Positions 10,547 to 22,497 of a stretch of DNA of 64,000 nt are shown here, in pieces (the stretch's first letter is position 1; each line of letters starts with the position of its first letter). The DNA comes from Catenaria anguillulae PL171. Lineage: Eukaryota > Blastocladiomycota > Blastocladiomycetes > Blastocladiales > Catenariaceae. Where the stretch lies: the NCBI GenBank assembly GCA_002102555.1, contig MCFL01000043.1, positions 144,219 through 208,218 of the forward strand, in the 5' to 3' direction. The notes beneath the pieces were generated by a model. The model was not told the origin of the DNA, made no database searches, and worked only from the letters and a program-made list of their open reading frames with translations. The position numbers and the translations under genes were made by a program.

Positions 10547-13500
10547 TCAATGTTCCTGACTCGCATGCACGTCGCCCAAACTCTGCAACCGGCGCATACC
10601 TGTGCGCCGCACGCGCGAGTACACGCGCGACAAATCCGGTTGCATTTGTTGGCCGTTTTGGACCCCCATGGTGGGAAGCGGCATGGGCATGGGCATTTGC
10701 GAGTGCATGGGAACGGCCGTGTGTGCGTTGTTGTAGTTTGGGTACGGATTGGTGACAGGAACAACGGGCTGCGGCGGGAACATGTAGGCTGCTTGCGGTG
10801 ATGATCCAGGGTATCCCTGGTGCGTAGGTGACAGTTGGGTCGGAGATTCCATGTGTTGGAGCGGAATGTGAGCTGCCGAGGTCGTGGGCGTTGGTGCGTG
10901 CGGGCGTCCGTCCTGGTGGTGCTCCTGTACAAGGCCATGGCTTTGCCGCCGTCTGGGCCGTGCTTGTCATGCCCATGCGCGTTGGAATGGGCGTCCGCGT
11001 GATCGTGACCGTGTCCATGATGCAGCGACTCGACCATTTCCGAAAAGTCAATTCGGGTCAACATATTGACCACCTCATTGTCGCCTTCGACCACCACCAA
11101 ATGCCGCAAGCCGAGGTGTCGAAACAAGTTGTAGGCCTTGTTGGCGCTCGTATCCAGCCGTACCGTCAACGGCGACCGGTTCATCTGCTTGGACACCTCC
11201 AACCGAATACTCACAGCTTCGGTCTCTGGCGTCAACCCCGTGGTCGGCGCGGGCGGCACCGCCGAAAACTGGGACCGGCGCCACTTGTTTTCAATCGAAC
11301 TCAACGCCGTCGGCCGCTCCTCAAAGATGTATCCGGTTGCTGGCTCGGCGAAATGGACGCGTTGGGCGCGATGCGTGCGACAATGCGTTCGAGTTGTGAG
11401 CGAAGGATGATGCCAACGAGCTGGCCCGTTTCCGTGGTGACTGGGAAACCGGACACGCCCGTTTGCGTCAGCAGTTCGACGGCCGCGCCAACGGTGCATT
11501 CACGATCCGTGAGGCAGATGTCTTCGACCTCGACGTGGCCCGCAGAGAGGGACGAGGACGAGGCGCGGTTCGAGTCGGGTGGTGGATGGCTTGATGGGGT
11601 AGAGTATTTGCCAAGGTGCAGGAGCATATCCTTGACGGTCATGGACTTGAATTCGTACGGCGGGTGATGCGGAAGGAATGGGAGGTTCATGGCCTCGATT
11701 TCCAGGTGGAATTGCGATTCGCCCAACTGGTTTCCAATGAGAGCTGCGATGAGCACGACCAGGGTCACGCCGTTGATGTACGTCTGCATTCCAAAGCCGA
11801 AAAAAAAGTGAGCAGACAAGAGTCAGTTGCTAAACAGACGAAGCAGCATACCATGTCTCCCGTCGCCTGCACTGCAATCACGAGAATGGTAATCATCATC
11901 CGACTCGTGCCCGACCAAAACGCACACATGCCGAGCAATGCGGCCGCTCCTGGATCCATGAGCGTGACCCGGTTGTCCAGTTCGAGGATACGCAAAAACT
12001 GATTGTACCCAAGACCAAAGAGTCGACCCATGACGGCGCCAATCACAAGCGATGGCAGTACCAAATCCGTCGGCATGGAAATATTGTGTGTCGCAAGCGA
12101 GAGGAGCACGTACAGACAAGAAACATGCCGAGCACGGGCGCTTGAAACAGGTAATGGTAACCGCGGAGGAACATGTTGGTGACGATGCCCTTGGGCTGGT
12201 TGAGAACGAGCGACGGCATTTGATAGTAGCACACGTCCTTGATGGCCGTGGCTGCGTCTGTCCCTTTTCGTCCGTGGCCAGTTTTGCAGAGTTCAATGTC
12301 GCGTTGCCGGCAATCGATGCAGGAACCGAGGCCTTGACCTTGTTTGCTGCTTCCACAATCTTGCTTGGGGTGAACAAATACTTGGGCAAGTCGGCTTTGG
12401 CACCCGACTCGAGAAAGATTTGGGCGAGATCATCATCGGTTGGCAGGAGGTCAATGATTGCGATGCCTGGCCGTGCGGCAAGTTTGCAGGGCCTGAATTG
12501 CGTTTTGGGCAATGACCTGAAAAAACAAAAAGGGCAGTGAGCGCTTCGCTCAATGTGGAGAGGACTCGAGCATGCGGGCGTACTTCGCTGATTTCGGACT
12601 GGATCTCGGACACGACACAGGTGTTGAGCGACAAGTGTTGAATGCATGGGCCGGCGTTGAACGATTCGCGAGTCCAATCCTCGCACGTCTTTGTGCAGTC
12701 CTCGGACGTGGGCAGTTTGGTGACGTGCTGAATGGCTCGACTGAATGGTGTGCAATCAAGCTGGAGAAGGAAATGCCGCAGTCGGTTGATTAGCCAATCC
12801 ACACGCAACCTGATGACGAAAAGAAAGCCGTACGCGATCCATTTTTTCAAATTCTGGGCCGTACATGAAGGCGGTAATGCACACATTGGTCAGGATGACC
12901 AGAGCAAACACTTCAATTGCCTTGCTCCGGAATGTGCGATGTTGACGGCGCCAAACGCGGACCTTTGCGACAAGCACGTTATACAAGTGACCCGTCACGC
13001 CCCCAATGACGCCAAGCATGAGATAGGCAGAGTAGTCAATCAAGTTGAGCCGCACGTTGCAAAATGCCTGTCGTACACGTGAGAACAAGGCGAGCAACGG
13101 CGAGCAAGACAGAGATGAGGGAACAGAGGAATCCGAAAAAGAAAATGAATCACTTGAACGTACATTCACGGCATATGCCGCAAAATCATTGCCATTCAAT
13201 CGCACGCCTGTTGAAGGTAACGTCTGAGCCACCAGCGCCATGGCACACGCAAAGAGCGTCTTCATAATCAACTTGGGGTCGTAGAACGAAATTGCTTCCT
13301 CGATCGCAAAGCAAACGCCGGCGAGCGGCGCCTGGAATGCCGCCGCCATGCCCGCTGCGGCTCCAATGGTGCCGAAAAGCTGCAGCTCGCGATTCCGCGC
13401 CGCCCGAACCACCGACTTGTCCTGATCAAGAACGTCGTCGAGCTCACCATAGAGCCAGCGGGCAAAGAAGGGCACCTTTTTCACGTTGCGAATGACAATG

Positions 13501-14234
13501 AGCGCGCCAATGACGCAAACTAGAAAGAAAGAAGGTCATGATAAACATGCAAATGCTCACGGATAGTCAAATGAGTGAGCCAGACGGAACGCACTGTGAA
13601 TCAAGGGGCCATCGTATCCAGTGAACAGGCCCGAGTTGACAATGCAGACTGTGCCAACGGCCTTACCAATCAAGGTGCGCCAAGACAAGTACCTTGGCCG
13701 CTCAATCCCATTCAAGTACGCAATGACCTCCGGCATGCCCGACCCAGCTGAACTTGGCTCCCAAAAGGTGAGCGCCAACCCAATGGCGGCCATGGCCAAA
13801 CTCGGGGCGACCAGCATGCCAAACATTTTGACGGGCTTGTCGACGTGCGGGGCGATCCAGGCAAACCTCCACTTGGCATACACTGAGGTTAACTCGTACA
13901 TGCCAAAGTAGTACAAGCCAGCGAAAGCGCCAATCACGCCTGCGAGAAAAAAGTGCGAAAAGATGTTTGCAATGCCCCCGCTCGGACAAAACCGAGGGCG
14001 TTTTGCCCGCTTTGCGAGCATGGCCGAGTGGTAGGTCGTGTGGTGGGCATTGTCGATTTCCTCGTAGTCAACGCTGTGCCAGTTGTCGGCCTTGATGACC
14101 CGGCGCCGGTGGGCGTTGCGCCGGGACGAGTCGTGCAGGATGGCTTGATCTTCTGGCGAAAGCATGCCGTGGCCGAGGCCAACGTGCGGGACGGCGGTCG
14201 CCGACGAAGTGTTGGGGCCGGCGACGGGTTGCAT
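10547..14234 (-). CDS. CLC chloride channel/transporter, CLC-6/7-like, His-rich tail
   Basis: Voltage-gated chloride channel or Cl-/H+ exchanger, probably endolysosomal or vacuolar by similarity to CLC-6/7. Starts at ATG 14234. Selectivity motif GSGMPEVIAYLNG (about 13720-13755) is followed by GLFTGYDGPLIHS, where most relatives have GKEGPMIHS. An intron lies near 13520-13560. Then GTIGAAAGMAAAFQAPLAG and the FAIEEA motif. After a luminal loop with several Cys (LDCTPFSRAIQ, TKTCEDW) come LPSLVIGAVMGRLFG and CAFWSGTSRMMITILVIA. Two CBS domains follow (SGFPVTTETGQLVGIIL; GLRHLVVVEGDNEVVNMLT). A His-rich linker at about 10955-11030 and a Pro/Met/Gln-rich tail end the protein. Several introns are in frame. 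At least one one-base break lies near 10945, and the 13520-13560 junction is off by one. The exact C-terminus is uncertain. Confidence 0.9.
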
Positions 14235-15436
14235 AGCGGAGCCGGTGGGAACCGTTGGTGCGAGGTGCGATGGTGGATGATGAGCGTGAGTCGGTGGTTC
14301 GTGACCCAGGGCGGAAAGAAACCAGGGCAGCGCGGCGGGCGTTGTTGCAATAGAAGATTGGCAGGCAGGCAGGCGGATGAGCTGCGCAACGGGGCAGTCG
14401 TGACGGAAGGGCGTTGTGCCGAGACTTCAATGCATGTGCAGTCAGCTGGCGGGGTGAGGGGTCATCGATATCATGTAGGCATGGAGCCCAAGTTAGGGGT
14501 GCCGAGCCTCGACCCGTGTACAGGTGTTATGTTCGTTCACGTCTACGCTTTTTGAGGCCGCCATCGCCAGCCCAACCAAGACTGATGATGATAAGATAAA
14601 GAGGCTCATGCATGTGGCAAGTCATATGGCATGGTCCGATCAGTGACTGGATTTTCAGCCACGGGAACAGATGTAAAGGATCATGCCATACAACCTCAGA
14701 TTGTTTGCTTGTTCGCGGCTCAAGCACAACAACTCTTGCCTGTTCAGGCTCATTGACCCAAGTATGTAAATGTAAACCTGGAGAGCCAGGGCTTTCATAC
14801 ACAATGCGACAGACAATTAACAATAAATCTGTAGAGGGCGGCCCTGTCGCGGTTCATTTTGTACCGTCCGCTTACCGCCGACCGTCGCCTACAGAGTTCC
14901 CAAGGCTGTATTCGCTTCGGCCAATGATGACACTGCGATCGGTGCACAGACCACAGCTTGTATGAACAATGACAACTACATATAGCCTAGCCAGATAACC
15001 GAGGTTGCTTGTGCCTGTGCTGGTGCACGCTCCCACGACTTGTGCACGGCCGCGTCGCTGTGGAACACGCTGTGCCTGAAGCACCAGGACTGCTGCCAGC
15101 CATCAGACTCGTGCAAGACGACTTCACATAGCCTGGGTTGACGGCTCGGTCGATGCAAACGCAGGCGTGAGCAACTACATAGCGTACCAATCCAATGCTG
15201 ATTGGGTGTCGTCGTCCTAAGGATGATGGATGACTTGGACTGACAAGTTTGGGCACCAACCAACCGCAGACAGATTCAGCTGGCATGCCACACGCAAGAA
15301 AAGTCGCGGTCGCTTGATTCTGGACTGGCTGACGTTCCCACGACACACACGACGACTATCGCACTTTGTACAGTGATACCCCCCACCGTGGCGATAACCC
15401 CACTCTGCGCATTCCCTTCCACCGACTTCCTCCTCA
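14235..15436. other. Intergenic; Cys-rich open segment at 14983-15136
   Basis: No confident gene. A short rightward open segment at about 14983-15136 carries a Cys-rich pattern (DLCTAASLWNTLC, then KHQDCCQPSDSC) that looks like part of a small disulfide-rich peptide. It has no start codon of its own and could only be an exon or a remnant. The rest probably contains the 5' regions of the CLC gene and of the secreted-protein gene at 15437. Confidence 0.3.
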
Positions 15437-16546
15437 ATGTGCAGCTCCATGATGCGTTCCCTTCCCGTCAACGGCCGCATGACCCGCTCGACCCCACGCC
15501 GCCTGCTCCTCGTCACCTTGCTTGTTTCGCTCCTCGCCGCGGTTTGCCTGCTGCAACCATCCACCGTTGCGATCGCCAGTCCCGACCCAGTGGCACACGC
15601 CAACCCTGAAGCCCTGGTCGTGCCCAAATCCAAAAGCTCGGCCAACTCTGATCACGCCGATGCCGCTGCCAAACCTGTCAAGGCAAACAACCAAGACGGC
15701 GATGACGACGACCTCACCATTGATGCTGGCGACGACATTGCTGAGCTGGGCGACCCAATGGCGCCTGCCACCACCGATACGCCCACGCGTACGCGCACGG
15801 GCGACCCCGAGGTGATCACGGACGTTGTTGCCGATGGTGGCGACGATGCCGCAGTCGTGGTCGAAGCCGCTGCGCTGTTTGACGATCCCGCGTCAGACGT
15901 TATCGACGTTCTTGTCCCGCCGCCCGAGCCCGAGCATGTGCCAGGGGCAAAACTGAGGCGCGACGCGCGTAACATCAAGCGTGACGAGGCCGAGTTTACG
16001 CAAGCTGTCGAGCTGGACAAGATTGTCCCCGTGACGACAGATGCGGCTGACGATGCTCCGGCGGCTGAGCCGGCTCCCGCACCCGTTCCCGGTCAAGTTG
16101 TTGCTGGCCGCCCAACCTCAAGTTCGCCCGCGACATCGGTGCGTTCAACGGCCACACGTCCCTCTGGTTCGTCTTCAACGTCTGCACGCGCCACTTCGAC
16201 GGCGCGCCCGGGTACGGGCGGAAGTGGCGGCGATTCCAACCCCGATTCGCATTCCGGAGACCAAACGCTTGAAATCCTGATCACGGACAACTCCGGCGTG
16301 GGAACCGGTCCAGGCACAGGCACGGGTAAAGGAGCAAACGTGGATTTTGCCGTGAACGGGTTTGGTGTATCTGTCAGCGGAAGTTTGAAAAGAGGCGCAC
16401 CGGCCCAGGCGCAGCAGGGGCACGCGCAGCCAGACAAGTCGGCAAGCAGGCGGCGATGGAGGGCCATGGCAAGAAGGCCACGGGGCACAAGTGATGCGAG
16501 GAATCAAGCCGATGTCCGCGTGTTGATGATTGTGTCGATGATGTGA
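15437..16546 (+). CDS. Secreted acidic low-complexity protein
   Basis: Uninterrupted frame of 369 codons. The N-terminus has basic residues (STPRRL) then a hydrophobic core LLLVTLLVSLLAAVCLLQ, a good signal peptide or signal anchor, with likely cleavage after TVAIAS or so. The remainder is rich in Asp, Ala, Pro, Val and Thr, with clusters such as DGDDDDLTIDAGDDIAE and Thr/Ser-rich stretches (about 16120-16210) suited to O-glycosylation. Dibasic sites (KLRRDARNIKRDE, about 15950-15985; SLKRG near 16385) could be processed. No domain is recognised, so I offer no function beyond an extracellular or cell-surface role. The start at 15437 is the first ATG; ATG 15449 or 15452 would also keep the signal. 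Confidence 0.6.
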   Translation: MCSSMMRSLPVNGRMTRSTPRRLLLVTLLVSLLAAVCLLQPSTVAIASPDPVAHANPEALVVPKSKSSANSDHADAAAKPVKANNQDGDDDDLTIDAGDDIAELGDPMAPATTDTPTRTRTGDPEVITDVVADGGDDAAVVVEAAALFDDPASDVIDVLVPPPEPEHVPGAKLRRDARNIKRDEAEFTQAVELDKIVPVTTDAADDAPAAEPAPAPVPGQVVAGRPTSSSPATSVRSTATRPSGSSSTSARATSTARPGTGGSGGDSNPDSHSGDQTLEILITDNSGVGTGPGTGTGKGANVDFAVNGFGVSVSGSLKRGAPAQAQQGHAQPDKSASRRRWRAMARRPRGTSDARNQADVRVLMIVSMM

Positions 16547-17997
16547 CAGTTCCAGATGTTCTTCGGGCCGAATTGTTGAGATTCATTCCCCTGTTTGCTG
16601 TTTCCACCATATTCTGTCTTGTTGATTCTCTGCAAGTTTGCATGCTGTCACCCTTCTGGCAGCTGCCTGCTTCCTGCTAACTTCCCTCTTCCCACATGTC
16701 CCGCATTTCCACACTCTTTCCGCCGCTTCTCGCGGACTCGTGTAAATACACTCCCCCCACTTGCTTCTTTGCATCATCATGCCGAAAACTTCAAGTTGGG
16801 CACGCTCCTTGATGCTGCCAGACACACTATGCTTGAGCTCTGAGTTTTCTCGATCCCGATCGTGGGCAATCAGGATCTGTCCATCAGTCTTCCATGACTC
16901 GACCAAAGGTGGCTCGGCGGGGAAACAAACATTTTTTGCAAAACTGACCATTGAATCGCAGAGCCGGTTGCATGTTCAAAAGGACGCCTACGCATGGCAA
17001 AATCGAAGACATGAACGTATGTGCATAGGAAGGAACAGATTGTAAGATGGCCCTTGCTTGCAACGGAAGTGGGCAATTGACACATTTCTTAACATCGTGC
17101 TGTTTCGCCAATTTAAGGCACGTCGGGGTCTCTATACAATTCAAGGGGCAGGAAGGGTATTGTCCACCGCCGCTGCCTTTGCTATTCTCGACAACATAGG
17201 TGTCGATGGCGACGTAATGCTAACAACGTTCTTGCGATTGCAGCTACTTGATTCACATGAGGAGTTCTATTCAAATGTCCCCACTGAGTCCTGTTTCTGG
17301 TGTCCCAGACCTGGGCTGTGCGTTGCGCATGCCACCCATAAACTTCATTTCGCAGCGAAAGCTTCGCTTTCAACGTGAAACACAACAACCATCAACAATT
17401 ACAGCATCAAGTCATGTTTACAGCGGACCCTAACTTAGTCAATCCAATGATGGAAGAGCTCCAGTTAATGTGAGAGTGAGGGGCATTTCTTTCTTTCTGG
17501 GGTGAGGGTCTTTCTGGAGGGAGGGCGCAGATCGGGTTTTTGCCCAGCCTATCGCTGTTGCACAAGCGCTTACGACGTGCATCGCTGAACCAAGGGCCTG
17601 CCGCATTCGCATGACAACAGCAAAAAGCAAAAAGCTGGCGCAAACCGTCGGCCCGGCCAGATGCCCTTGCAACCACTCCTTTTCTTCCCTTTTCGAAGCA
17701 CAAGAGCAGAGAACTCGAGAACTGCTTCCGCCCTCCTTTTCCTTCCAGTGTTCTTTGTCCATCCGTGGTGTATTTCGAACTAAATTCACCAATGGACTCT
17801 GCTACCACCACACGAGCGACCCAGTACACATACATAACCTGACCTGACACATCCCACAACCCCCAATACCACCCCGTTGCCACTGATCAAGATTTGCTCG
17901 GTTCGCCCAAGACACACGCTCCAGCAGTCCCATCCCGGCCCTTAACTGACCTTCCTGACTGTTTCGGGTTTCAGCCGACGTCACCTATACCTCCATT
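16547..17997. other. Intergenic, no supported gene
   Basis: About 1.45 kb. A 106-codon rightward open frame at 17058-17378 has no recognisable motif. Pyrimidine-rich sequence at about 17680-17760 and 17925-17995 precedes the NDT80-like start and probably belongs to its promoter or leader. Confidence 0.4.
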
Positions 17998-20339
17998 ATG
18001 TCAGATCGTGACCGTGACATCGACTCGGCGAGCCCGCGACCCGCTAGCAATATGGCCACGCACGGACAGAGCAGCAACGCCAGCGGCTCGCACGCGATGA
18101 TCACGAATCACGACCAGCGACACGGCGGTTATTCGTACCATCAAGTGGCACCAAACCCGGCGCCAAACCGCCAGCGGTCGTCGCGTACGCGCTGGGAGGG
18201 GTTACCCACGATCGGCGGCGGCCCACGATTTGTGTCGACACAGCTAGCGCGTGTCCGGTCCGTGTCTGGCCGCACAGAATACGCCTTGTCCTTGTGGGCC
18301 AAATTGGATAAAGGCTTTCACTTTTCCGTGGTGGACGGGTTTCCGTGTGCATTCAAGCGGAACTATTCGTACGTCTGCCTCTCCATTTGTCTGCCTTGGC
18401 TGCAGCCACTTTATCGACTTTGAGAAATAACCACTGAGATTGGCGCACAAACCACTTGCGACCTTAATAACGGCAGAGAGGTACAAACCTGTCACGATTC
18501 ATGATCGATGCAAATTGTTCATTATACGCTGAAGTGTTGACCTGATTCGGCGGGTTGTGTTGTGCACAGATTGTCTCGTCATGCTCTGCCACCGCGCTTC
18601 CCCCCACTCCCGCTCGTGGCTCCTCAAACCAACATGTGCCTCCGCGTGAGCCGACGCCCGTCCCAGCGAGCCCACTTACCGCTCGTTTGCCCGCCGACGA
18701 CGAGGGGCAATCCGCTTCAGGAACAAGAACAGGATCTGGCGGCGCGTCGAGTGCCAACACCAACTCTTGGACCATTCTCGTTCAGCCTCCAGGATCTGAT
18801 GCTTGGATCCAATGCACCAACCTGCGGCTTGCTCCCAGAGTCGCTGGCCCAAAGGGCGAGCGCATTGGGCTGGTTCAACGCACGTGCAAGCGCGATCGTG
18901 GGCCCACACTTGCGGTTGTCCCGCAAGCCTGCTGGCCATTGTCAACGGCCGCCGCTGCAGCTCCTGGTCGGCCCGGACAAGTTTCGAGCGCATTGGAGCC
19001 AGGAGCCACTGTTGTCTGGGAACGTGTCCAGTTTTCAAAGGCCACGCCCGCGGCAGTGGTCGGCGGCAAGTCGTCGTCGGACGGCAGATGCGATGAGGAG
19101 CGCAGAGTGGCCACATTTTGCATGTACGTCGAACTTATTGCTGCGCCTGTCGATGGCGGCAACGACATTGTGATTGCGCACGCAAAGTCGGATCCGTTTG
19201 TGGTGCGTTCGCGGTCGCCAGGTCAGTATGCTATGGCGAATGCGATTGCAGGCGGGTTGGTTGCACCGCTGGGGTCCGCGGCCGCGAGTCGAGGCGGCAG
19301 GGAACGGTCTGACAGCGGCACGTTTGCCGCAGCATCAAGCGAGACAGGCTCTTTGGCGGCAGAGACGTTTCATGATGAGCACGACGACGTTAGGTCAGCG
19401 ATTTCGGTTGGGGCTCATCCCATCCTCGCCCTCCACGATGTGCCACTGGAGGGTCCGGACAGGCGCGAAAGATTGCACCCACAACAATACCGCCGACCGT
19501 GCCCTGACCTGCGCTACGCATACCCTTACCCGCCGCGCGACCAACCCATGCGCGTGCTGACTGATTACCAAGACGAGTGGCCGCAGTATCAACCGCAAGC
19601 ATATCACAACTTGAGCCCACCAGCCGGTGCCACCGCTGCCAACCCGCACAACCGTGACGCTTCTTTAGTGCCTAGCGGTGACCCAACATACTATGGTGGC
19701 TATTTCCCGCCGACCCCGCTCTCTGCCACATTTGCCCCAACCAGCCCACGCGGCTCTGCAGCAGACGGCCAAGCGATGCAGCTGCATCATGTCCATTCGA
19801 TGTCAGCGCTTGCGCAACCGATTGAGATGCCTCGCGCTTGGCATTCTCAATCCGCGCCCCCCGATTTTGCGCCGCCTGGTCCTGCCCATCTGCCGGCCCA
19901 CTATGCGCACCAACCTTGGACGTCACCACGGTACTACTCAGTTCCCACGGCGCGGTACCACGCTGGCACCAGTGCTGCCGCAGCACAGTCAACGTCGTCG
20001 TCATCGTCCATGGGAATGGATCCCATGTATGTCAACGACAGTTTGCCATACGGGCGCGTTGCGCCGCAACCACATTCGTCTGCGGCACTGTCGAACGGCG
20101 CACCGTCACCAGCAAGGGGCGGGATTGGGATGGTTCCACCACCGCCGCAACCACGCAGCGTCGTTCAACCGCGTCGTGAACATGGCACGTACGGAGTTGG
20201 GTCTGCACCTCACCCGCATTCGCATCCGGCCAGGTGGGGAGGTGCGGATCATGGGCGCGGACAAGACGCGAGGTTCGAGGGAGTGGGGCAGGAGTATTCT
20301 GAAGAGGACAGAACTGAGAGGTATTGGGCGGGGCAGTGA
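17998..20339 (+). CDS. NDT80/PhoG-like DNA-binding transcription factor
   Basis: Contains the Ndt80/PhoG fold (Ig-like, p53-like DNA-binding domain). Exon 1 (17998-18368) ends in ALSLWAKLDKGFHFSVVDG and FPCAFKRNYS, which match the AKLDKGF and RRNYF blocks of the family, and is followed by GTACGT. The next exon, from about 18560, gives QIVSSCSATAL, RTCKRDRGPTLAVVPQ, VVWERVQFSKATP (about 19010-19050) and PFVVRSRSPGQYA (about 19195-19235), the last being the RGRSPGHY block. An insertion rich in Ser/Thr/Gly/Pro (about 18585-18770) interrupts the domain. The C-terminal half is Pro/Tyr/Ser-rich and probably an activation region. The exact acceptor near 18568 is unclear because the phases do not fit simply. 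Relatives control meiosis, nutrient or secretion programmes; the target here is unknown. Confidence 0.85.
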
Positions 20340-20879
20340 GCAAGGGCATATTGGGTTGTTGTTTGGTTTCGGTCGGATCTTGGCCGCGTTCCTCTTGTTG
20401 GACTTATTGTTTCTTTATCTGGTTGGTAGGTTGGTTGCTTGCTTTTTGCATGCATATTGCCCCACTTCCTGTCCCTTTCCCATCATTCCAGCTTGACAGT
20501 AAATGTTTACTTACCTTCATTTTGGTTGGTTCGCGACTGACTGCGTTCTCGAGAGGTCCAAAGGACTGGTCGATGTTCCAGAAAGGATGGGGAATGCAGA
20601 AGCTCGAAGCTTGTGCGGCAGCCGCTTCTGCCAGATATTGTTCGTGCGTTTTTTTACTTTGCGAGCGCCACCTGTCTGACAGTCTGTCAGGTTGGCTGGC
20701 CATGATGGCGAGAGGCCCGAGAGACGTTGATGACATTGACGGCACAATCAGACTTTTCCATCGACTACAATTGCAATTGCAATGCACTCACACTCACACT
20801 CGCCATCGCATCCTCACGCATTAAGGATTTCTTATCAAGATACACCCAACAGTCACACTCTTTACCATCAGCGACAACC
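20340..20879. other. Intergenic
   Basis: Contains a T-rich stretch after the NDT80-like stop (about 20380-20430) and a CA-rich stretch just upstream of the next start (about 20780-20820). No gene seen. Confidence 0.4.
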
Positions 20880-21941
20880 ATGTCTGTGTCTGCTGCCGCT
20901 GCCACTGCCAATGCCGCCGGCGACGCGACCACCCATAATCCACAACCGCAACCACCCACAACCTCACACACCACCGCCGTCATGGCCGTCAACATCAGCA
21001 CCAACATCAACATGCACTCGCTCGCGGGCGGTGCCTCGGGCGCCACATCTGCCGCCGCGACACACGCCCACCTTGCCTCGGCGTCCTCGCTGACCCGGTC
21101 CCGCAATGCCTCGGTCACCTCAACGCACCGTGTGCTCCCGCTCCCACCGCCCTACACCCGTGCCGCCTGGACACTGCGCCTGCTGGCGCTGTCGCTGCTG
21201 GTGCTCATTGTCCTTGAAGCCTGGCTGCTCGGCATCATGGCCTGGCGCCAGTACAAGTCCATCCAGCGCCCGCCATTTGCCGTGGCAGCTGTCGTGGCAA
21301 CGGCCGTTGCCCTCGTCATGCACGTGTATGCGCTTGTTGTGCGCCTCGGCCCACGCCTGTCCGTGGGGCCCGCAGCGACCGCCGGTGGGTTTTGGCCACT
21401 TGTGTTCCTTGTGTGTGTCACCATGGTGTCGTCCATTTCGGTTGCCCTCCAGGCTTGGTTGACGGACCCGCACGACCATCCGCTGTTTTACATTGTGGCG
21501 GCCGTCAACGTCCCTGTGGTGGTACTTGCCGTGCGTGGATTTGTGTGGCTCAAGACGGTCGAGATGCGTGTGCGGGCCGCTAGTGCACAGTCGGGTGCGG
21601 GTGGAGGAGTGGGCGTGCTGTCAAAGGGATCTGCACCGCCATCGGGGACAATGTCGCCCGTCAATGTGCCGCTTGCGCTGGTCGAGGAGGGAGCAGTGGG
21701 CCCTGTTTCGACAGTCGGGGCAAGGGCCGAGCCAGCATCAACAAGTGACTTGCCAGCAGTTGCAACCCGGCATATTGAAGTGGACGTGGCCGAGGAGGGG
21801 CCGATGACGCCCCTGCCCCTGGGCGAGACCAGTGAAAGCGCACACCTTGCACCCACCAACCCTGACCTTCAAGGTCAACCGCAATCCGTGGCGCCACCAG
21901 CACCATCAAGTCTATCGACCAATAAGCCGGCATCGCCATGA
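20880..21941 (+). CDS. Four-TM membrane protein, unrecognised
   Basis: Uninterrupted frame of about 353 codons from the ATG at 20880 (MSVSAAAATANAAG). A low-complexity Ala/Thr/His-rich N-terminus of about 95 residues is followed by four hydrophobic segments: LRLLALSLLVLIVLEAWLLG (about 21175-21235), VAAVVATAVALVMHVYALVV (about 21285-21345), FWPLVFLVCVTMVSSISVAL (about 21390-21450) and FYIVAAVNVPVVVLAVRGFV (about 21487-21547). The cytosolic-looking C-terminus is Gly/Ser/Pro/Glu-rich. The spacing resembles MARVEL-like or tetraspan proteins, but I see no diagnostic motif and assign no function. Confidence 0.65.
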   Translation: MSVSAAAATANAAGDATTHNPQPQPPTTSHTTAVMAVNISTNINMHSLAGGASGATSAAATHAHLASASSLTRSRNASVTSTHRVLPLPPPYTRAAWTLRLLALSLLVLIVLEAWLLGIMAWRQYKSIQRPPFAVAAVVATAVALVMHVYALVVRLGPRLSVGPAATAGGFWPLVFLVCVTMVSSISVALQAWLTDPHDHPLFYIVAAVNVPVVVLAVRGFVWLKTVEMRVRAASAQSGAGGGVGVLSKGSAPPSGTMSPVNVPLALVEEGAVGPVSTVGARAEPASTSDLPAVATRHIEVDVAEEGPMTPLPLGETSESAHLAPTNPDLQGQPQSVAPPAPSSLSTNKPASP

Positions 21942-22497
21942 CCGCATTGTGTCCTTCACCCCTACCCCCTCTGTTGTGTGTGTTTTTTTTTCTATTTTCC
22001 ACTTGACCTTTACTTTCCAAGTTCATCCCTCATCTCATTCCCCCCGGTCTGCCCATCGGTCACCTTGCTGTTGTGTTTTCCATTGTTTTCATTTCGCCCT
22101 GGTTACCTCGGAGCCGAATGGCGCATTCTTTCGACCAAGTATTTTATCCTATACACACATTTCGCTTGCATTTGTCCAGCGCATTGCTGTGCATTGCCTC
22201 TGTTCAACCCGGAACCAGCGATGAATTGGCAGGGGCCGATACGGAGCAGGCGACGCACCTGCGAACGATCGAACGAGACTCGAACTAGAGCCATGCAAGC
22301 CATGCAGCAAACCAGCAGCAAGATCCTGCAGCTCTTGCTTTGTGCACGGTCGGCAAAGTCCAAGGTCGCCAAGGATGCACGATGCACATGGGTAGTAACC
22401 GGGGTGAATGCCCTCTTGGTTTCTGCGATTGCAGAGTGGCAAAATCACAAAGCCAAGGAATCCGGATCCAGAACACCCTGTCCACAAATACCACACT
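21942..22497. other. Intergenic
   Basis: About 556 bp. T-rich sequence at 21985-22110 could serve 3' end formation of the four-TM gene. The 3' part should hold the MTU1 promoter. No gene or RNA recognised. Confidence 0.4.

Noticed and set aside
18555-18600. Separate gene starting at TTG 18555
   Set aside because: The frame continues the Ndt80-type domain begun in the exon at 17998 (RNYS followed by QIVSSCSAT), so it is a downstream exon and not a new start.
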